From Verrucomicrobiota bacterium (GTDB taxonomy: Bacteria > Verrucomicrobiota > Verrucomicrobiia > Verrucomicrobiales > Akkermansiaceae): a stretch of 5,626 nucleotides of DNA. The notes beneath the pieces are model-generated. The model did not search any database and had not been told where the DNA came from. It saw nothing but the letters and a program-made list of their open reading frames with translations. Position 1 is the stretch's first letter. Each line of letters starts with the position of its first letter. The stretch lies in NCBI GenBank assembly GCA_009885905.1, contig VFJU01000255.1, forward strand, positions 1 through 5,626. The letters run 5' to 3'. Both the position numbers and the translations under genes were made by a program. Below are positions 4,478 through 5,626 of this stretch, piece after piece.

Positions 4478-5626
4478 ATGAGCCTTATCCATCAATTCCC
4501 AACCGATACGATCAAAAATCGGCTGCCATCCGAATATCTATGCAATCGGCGTAATCCACTTCTCCAAAGAACATGGCTCGTGGCAACGGCCCTACTTGTG
4601 GGTTCGCTTGTTTCAGTTTCCGCACAGACGACACTTGCGAAGTGGACGTTTGAGACGTCGGTGCCGACCACGGCAGGTCCTCTCACACCTGAGGTGGGTG
4701 CCGGGTCTGCGACCTCGAATACCGGCGCCACCGGGACTGGTTTCTCGAACCCAGCCGGGTGGGGAAGCAGCGAGTCTTGGTCGTCAAATAGTTGGAATGT
4801 TGGAGAATACTTCCAGTTTCAGGCCAGCTCCACCAGCTTCTCGGGTGTCACAGTCAGTTGGCAGCAGGTCGGTAGTAATACAGGCCCAAAGAACTTCCGG
4901 CTCGAATACAGCACCGATGGCACCAGCTTCACAATCCATCAATCTTACGTCGTAAATACTTCCACTTGGAATGCTACGCTCACCCCGGCAGCAGATCAGT
5001 ACACCTTTGATCTCTCGGCAATCACCGCGCTGAACAATGCAGCGGCAATTTACTTCCGACTCACGATGGTGAATACCGTGCCGATTGGAGCCACCTCCAC
5101 ATTCGGAAGTACCGGCACAGGTCGCGTTGACAATTTCACCATTACGGCGGCCCCGCCTGCGGGCACTCCTTTGATCACTGTGGGTGCCACCCTGCCCGCC
5201 TTCACTGCTTTCTTGGGCACGCCGTCGGTTTCCCAGAGTTTTTCCGTGGTCGGTGCGGATCTCACCGCATCAATCAATCTCGGGGCACCTTTGGGATTTG
5301 AAGTTTCAAGTGACAATGTAAGCTTTAGCAGCTCCGCAAGTCTGCCATCGGCCGGCGGCACGGGGTATGCTCGGGTTGCAACCTCTTCAGTCCTTGGGCC
5401 TGTTTCCGGTGACATCACCCTTACAAGCACGGGCGCGGTTGACAAAAGCATCAGTCTCACCGGCACGGTGAATGATCCGAATGTCCTCAGCCTGAGTTTT
5501 GCGCCATCATCGATCCCTGAAAACTCATTAACGGCCGCCGTCGGAACCGTCTCCATCCCGCTAGCCCGTCCCGCCGATCTCGAAGTCACTCTTGTAAATG
5601 CGAACCCCGCAGCTGCGACGATTGCC
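4478..5626 (+). CDS. Large secreted beta-sandwich protein, N-terminal 383 residues (3' end outside window)
   Basis: From ATG 4478 the frame stays open to the last base, so only the N-terminus is visible. After about 30 residues with scattered charges comes a signal peptide, RRNPLLQRTWLVATALLVGS, continuing to VSVSA before QTTLAKWTFE. Predicted cleavage is after Ala49. The n-region is unusually long, and no internal Met offers a shorter start. Residues about 51-224 look like a jelly-roll domain: AKWTFETS, SNSWNVGEYFQFQ, FRLEYSTDGTSF, AIYFRLT and GRVDNFTI. Residues about 230-331 form an Ig-like domain with APLGFEVSSDNVSFSSS and DKSISLTGTV. A third, Calx-beta-like unit starts near SLSFAPSSIPENS. 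Composition is rich in Ser, Thr, Gly and Ala, with no cysteine in the visible mature part. Such architectures occur in large Verrucomicrobial surface or secreted proteins, some with lamin-tail, nuclease or PEP-CTERM ends. What this one carries cannot be seen. No clear Shine-Dalgarno precedes the start. Confidence 0.8.
   Translation, partial: MSLIHQFPTDTIKNRLPSEYLCNRRNPLLQRTWLVATALLVGSLVSVSAQTTLAKWTFETSVPTTAGPLTPEVGAGSATSNTGATGTGFSNPAGWGSSESWSSNSWNVGEYFQFQASSTSFSGVTVSWQQVGSNTGPKNFRLEYSTDGTSFTIHQSYVVNTSTWNATLTPAADQYTFDLSAITALNNAAAIYFRLTMVNTVPIGATSTFGSTGTGRVDNFTITAAPPAGTPLITVGATLPAFTAFLGTPSVSQSFSVVGADLTASINLGAPLGFEVSSDNVSFSSSASLPSAGGTGYARVATSSVLGPVSGDITLTSTGAVDKSISLTGTVNDPNVLSLSFAPSSIPENSLTAAVGTVSIPLARPADLEVTLVNANPAAATIA

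Noticed and set aside
4831..4930. CACCAGCTTC repeated at 4831-4840 and 4921-4930
   Set aside because: Both copies encode Thr-Ser-Phe in a Ser/Thr-rich protein; this is a codon-level coincidence and not a repeat unit.
5050..5589. Minus-strand open frame of 179 codons
   Set aside because: It is antisense to the secreted-protein gene, which has a signal peptide and ordered domains; the antisense translation shows no motif.

Overview
The window looks like chromosomal DNA from a bacterium of the Verrucomicrobia or a close relative. This is an inference from four things. The secreted multi-domain beta-sandwich protein at the right end is of a type common in that phylum. The GbsR-type regulator and the SDR with the STATWYR signature are familiar there. 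The starts have almost no Shine-Dalgarno sequences. The base composition is moderately GC-rich, with AT-rich promoters. Nothing in the sequence fixes the genus.

Layout, left to right. Positions 1-993 (+) hold the last 330 residues of leucyl-tRNA synthetase (leuS), with its 5' part outside the window. Close behind on the same strand, about 1020-1811, is a 2H-phosphoesterase (2'-5' RNA ligase-like) protein with an apparent export signal. It converges on a 3D-domain lipoprotein gene (1848-2492, -) across a 36-bp gap that contains a palindrome and a weak hairpin. Two more minus-strand genes lie upstream of the lipoprotein: a TIGR01777/YfcH-like NAD(P)-binding SDR (2677-3678, -) and a GbsR/MarR-type regulator (3755-4276, -). 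A 201-bp divergent intergenic region (4277-4477) then separates the regulator from a large secreted protein (4478 to beyond 5626, +). That last gene has no stop codon within the window.

How the parts may work together. A near-perfect dyad, GTTTTCA-N8-TGAAAAC, directly abuts the regulator's start codon. A degenerate copy lies 27 bp upstream of the SDR start, and an 11-base half-site match lies deeper in the divergent region. The simplest reading is a GbsR-like repressor that controls itself and the SDR, and perhaps influences the divergent secreted-protein gene. A candidate -10 element lies inside the dyad, so repression by promoter occlusion and a leaderless regulator mRNA are both plausible. 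LeuS is housekeeping. The 2H protein, the 3D lipoprotein and the large beta-sandwich protein are all predicted to be exported, so three of the six genes act in the envelope or outside the cell.

There is no RNA gene, CRISPR array, insertion sequence or phage element that I can see. No gene-free stretch exceeds about 200 bases. I found no clearly unprecedented system. The most checkable novelty is the shared operator and the small regulon it implies.
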